Below are positions 14,820-15,104 of a stretch of 15,104 nucleotides of DNA, one piece after another. The notes under the pieces were generated by a model, which was not told the DNA's origin, made no database searches, and saw only the letters and a program-made list of their open reading frames with translations. Position 1 is the stretch's first letter. Every line of letters starts with the position of its first letter. Where the stretch lies: contig SCPW01000344.1 in the NCBI GenBank assembly GCA_004298605.1, positions 1 through 15,104 on the forward strand, read 5' to 3'. Origin of the DNA: Gallionella sp. Its GTDB lineage: Bacteria; Pseudomonadota; Gammaproteobacteria; Burkholderiales; Gallionellaceae. Both the position numbers and the translations under genes were made by a program.

Positions 14820-15104
14820 TTGTTTCGACACAGCGCATCGTATCGCCGCATCGCCGCGCATCTCAAGCGCGGCGGCCTGATCGCCTACCCCACCGAATCC
14901 TGCTATGGCTTGGGTTGCGACCCGGGCAACCGCATCGCGGTATTGCGCCTGCTCAGGCTCAAGCAGCGCCCGCAGCGCAAAGGGCTGATCCTGATCGCGT
15001 CGGGTTACCGGCAAGTGGCGCGCTATCTGCAACCGCTCACGCCGGCCCAGCAACAACAATTAAGCGTGGCGGGCGCGCAGGCGGTCACTTACCTGATGCC
15101 GTCC
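14820..15104 (+). CDS. tsaC: L-threonylcarbamoyladenylate synthase (TsaC/Sua5/YrdC family), N-terminal part
   Basis: The visible 95 codons show the YrdC domain: GGLIAYPTESCYGLGCDP (residues about 19-36), VLRLLRLKQRPQRKGLILIAS (the KQRP and KGLILIA signatures) and VTYLMPS near the edge, corresponding to VTFVFPA in E. coli TsaC. The enzyme makes threonylcarbamoyl-AMP from threonine, bicarbonate and ATP for the t6A37 modification of ANN-reading tRNAs. The gene is truncated by the window end. The only start near the expected N-terminus is TTG at 14820, directly abutting the purD TAA with no clear ribosome site, so translation probably relies on coupling to purD. The length of the lead-in (about 18 residues before the GGLIAYPTE block) agrees with the family. 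Confidence 0.9.
   Translation, partial: MFRHSASYRRIAAHLKRGGLIAYPTESCYGLGCDPGNRIAVLRLLRLKQRPQRKGLILIASGYRQVARYLQPLTPAQQQQLSVAGAQAVTYLMPS

Noticed and set aside
13665..15059. 464-codon minus-strand frame opposite purD and tsaC
   Set aside because: Covers the conserved sense motifs of two genes and crosses their boundary; no ribosome site or family resemblance.

Overview
The window looks like a chromosomal piece of a GC-rich betaproteobacterium. The protein sequences and the gene orders (dusB-fis-purH-purD, apaG-mltA) suggest the Nitrosomonadales/Gallionellaceae neighbourhood. This is inferred from recognised families only; no database search was run. No tRNA, rRNA, CRISPR array or complete insertion sequence was seen.

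Layout. (1) 1-2571, minus strand: an accessory defence block. Reading along the minus strand it holds a 3'-truncated dinD remnant, an Abi_2/HEPN abortive-infection-type gene, and the first 377 codons of an MmeI-like fused restriction-modification enzyme that runs off the left edge. The junctions are tight (GTGA overlap, then a 3 bp gap). A candidate promoter and a hairpin leader lie inside the dinD remnant. (2) 2632-4140, minus: ilvA, biosynthetic threonine deaminase. (3) 4141-6793: a divergent regulatory gap, then a large membrane CHASE-GAF-PAS-GGDEF diguanylate cyclase on the plus strand, ending at a strong hairpin terminator. (4) 6915-8544, plus: apaG and mltA, overlapping. (5) 8541-8666: a short element with 16 bp perfect terminal inverted repeats lying between convergent genes; it supplies the mltA stop codon. 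(6) 8670-10330, minus: a dsbC-like thiol-disulfide isomerase and, 8 bp downstream, a LOV-like PAS-GGDEF protein whose photoactive cysteine position is tyrosine. (7) 10490-15104, plus: dusB-fis (4 bp overlap), purH, purD and a truncated tsaC: tRNA modification, nucleoid regulation and purine synthesis.

How the genes work together. purH and purD act in one pathway, and dusB-fis is the classical pair. Two c-di-GMP genes lie within 5 kb of each other, one sensing the periplasm (CHASE) and one cytoplasmic (LOV-like). The left block reads as an anti-phage island beside ilvA.

Most notable observations. The same short repeat (CTTCGAC, then AA or TTT, then GCTCAGGACAGGC) sits in frame inside two unrelated genes, the MmeI-like nuclease and purH. 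Each copy appears to add about eight residues. The copy in the nuclease ends immediately before the catalytic aspartate. The other highlights are the cysteine-less LOV cyclase and the abi-restriction operon with its attenuator-like leader.
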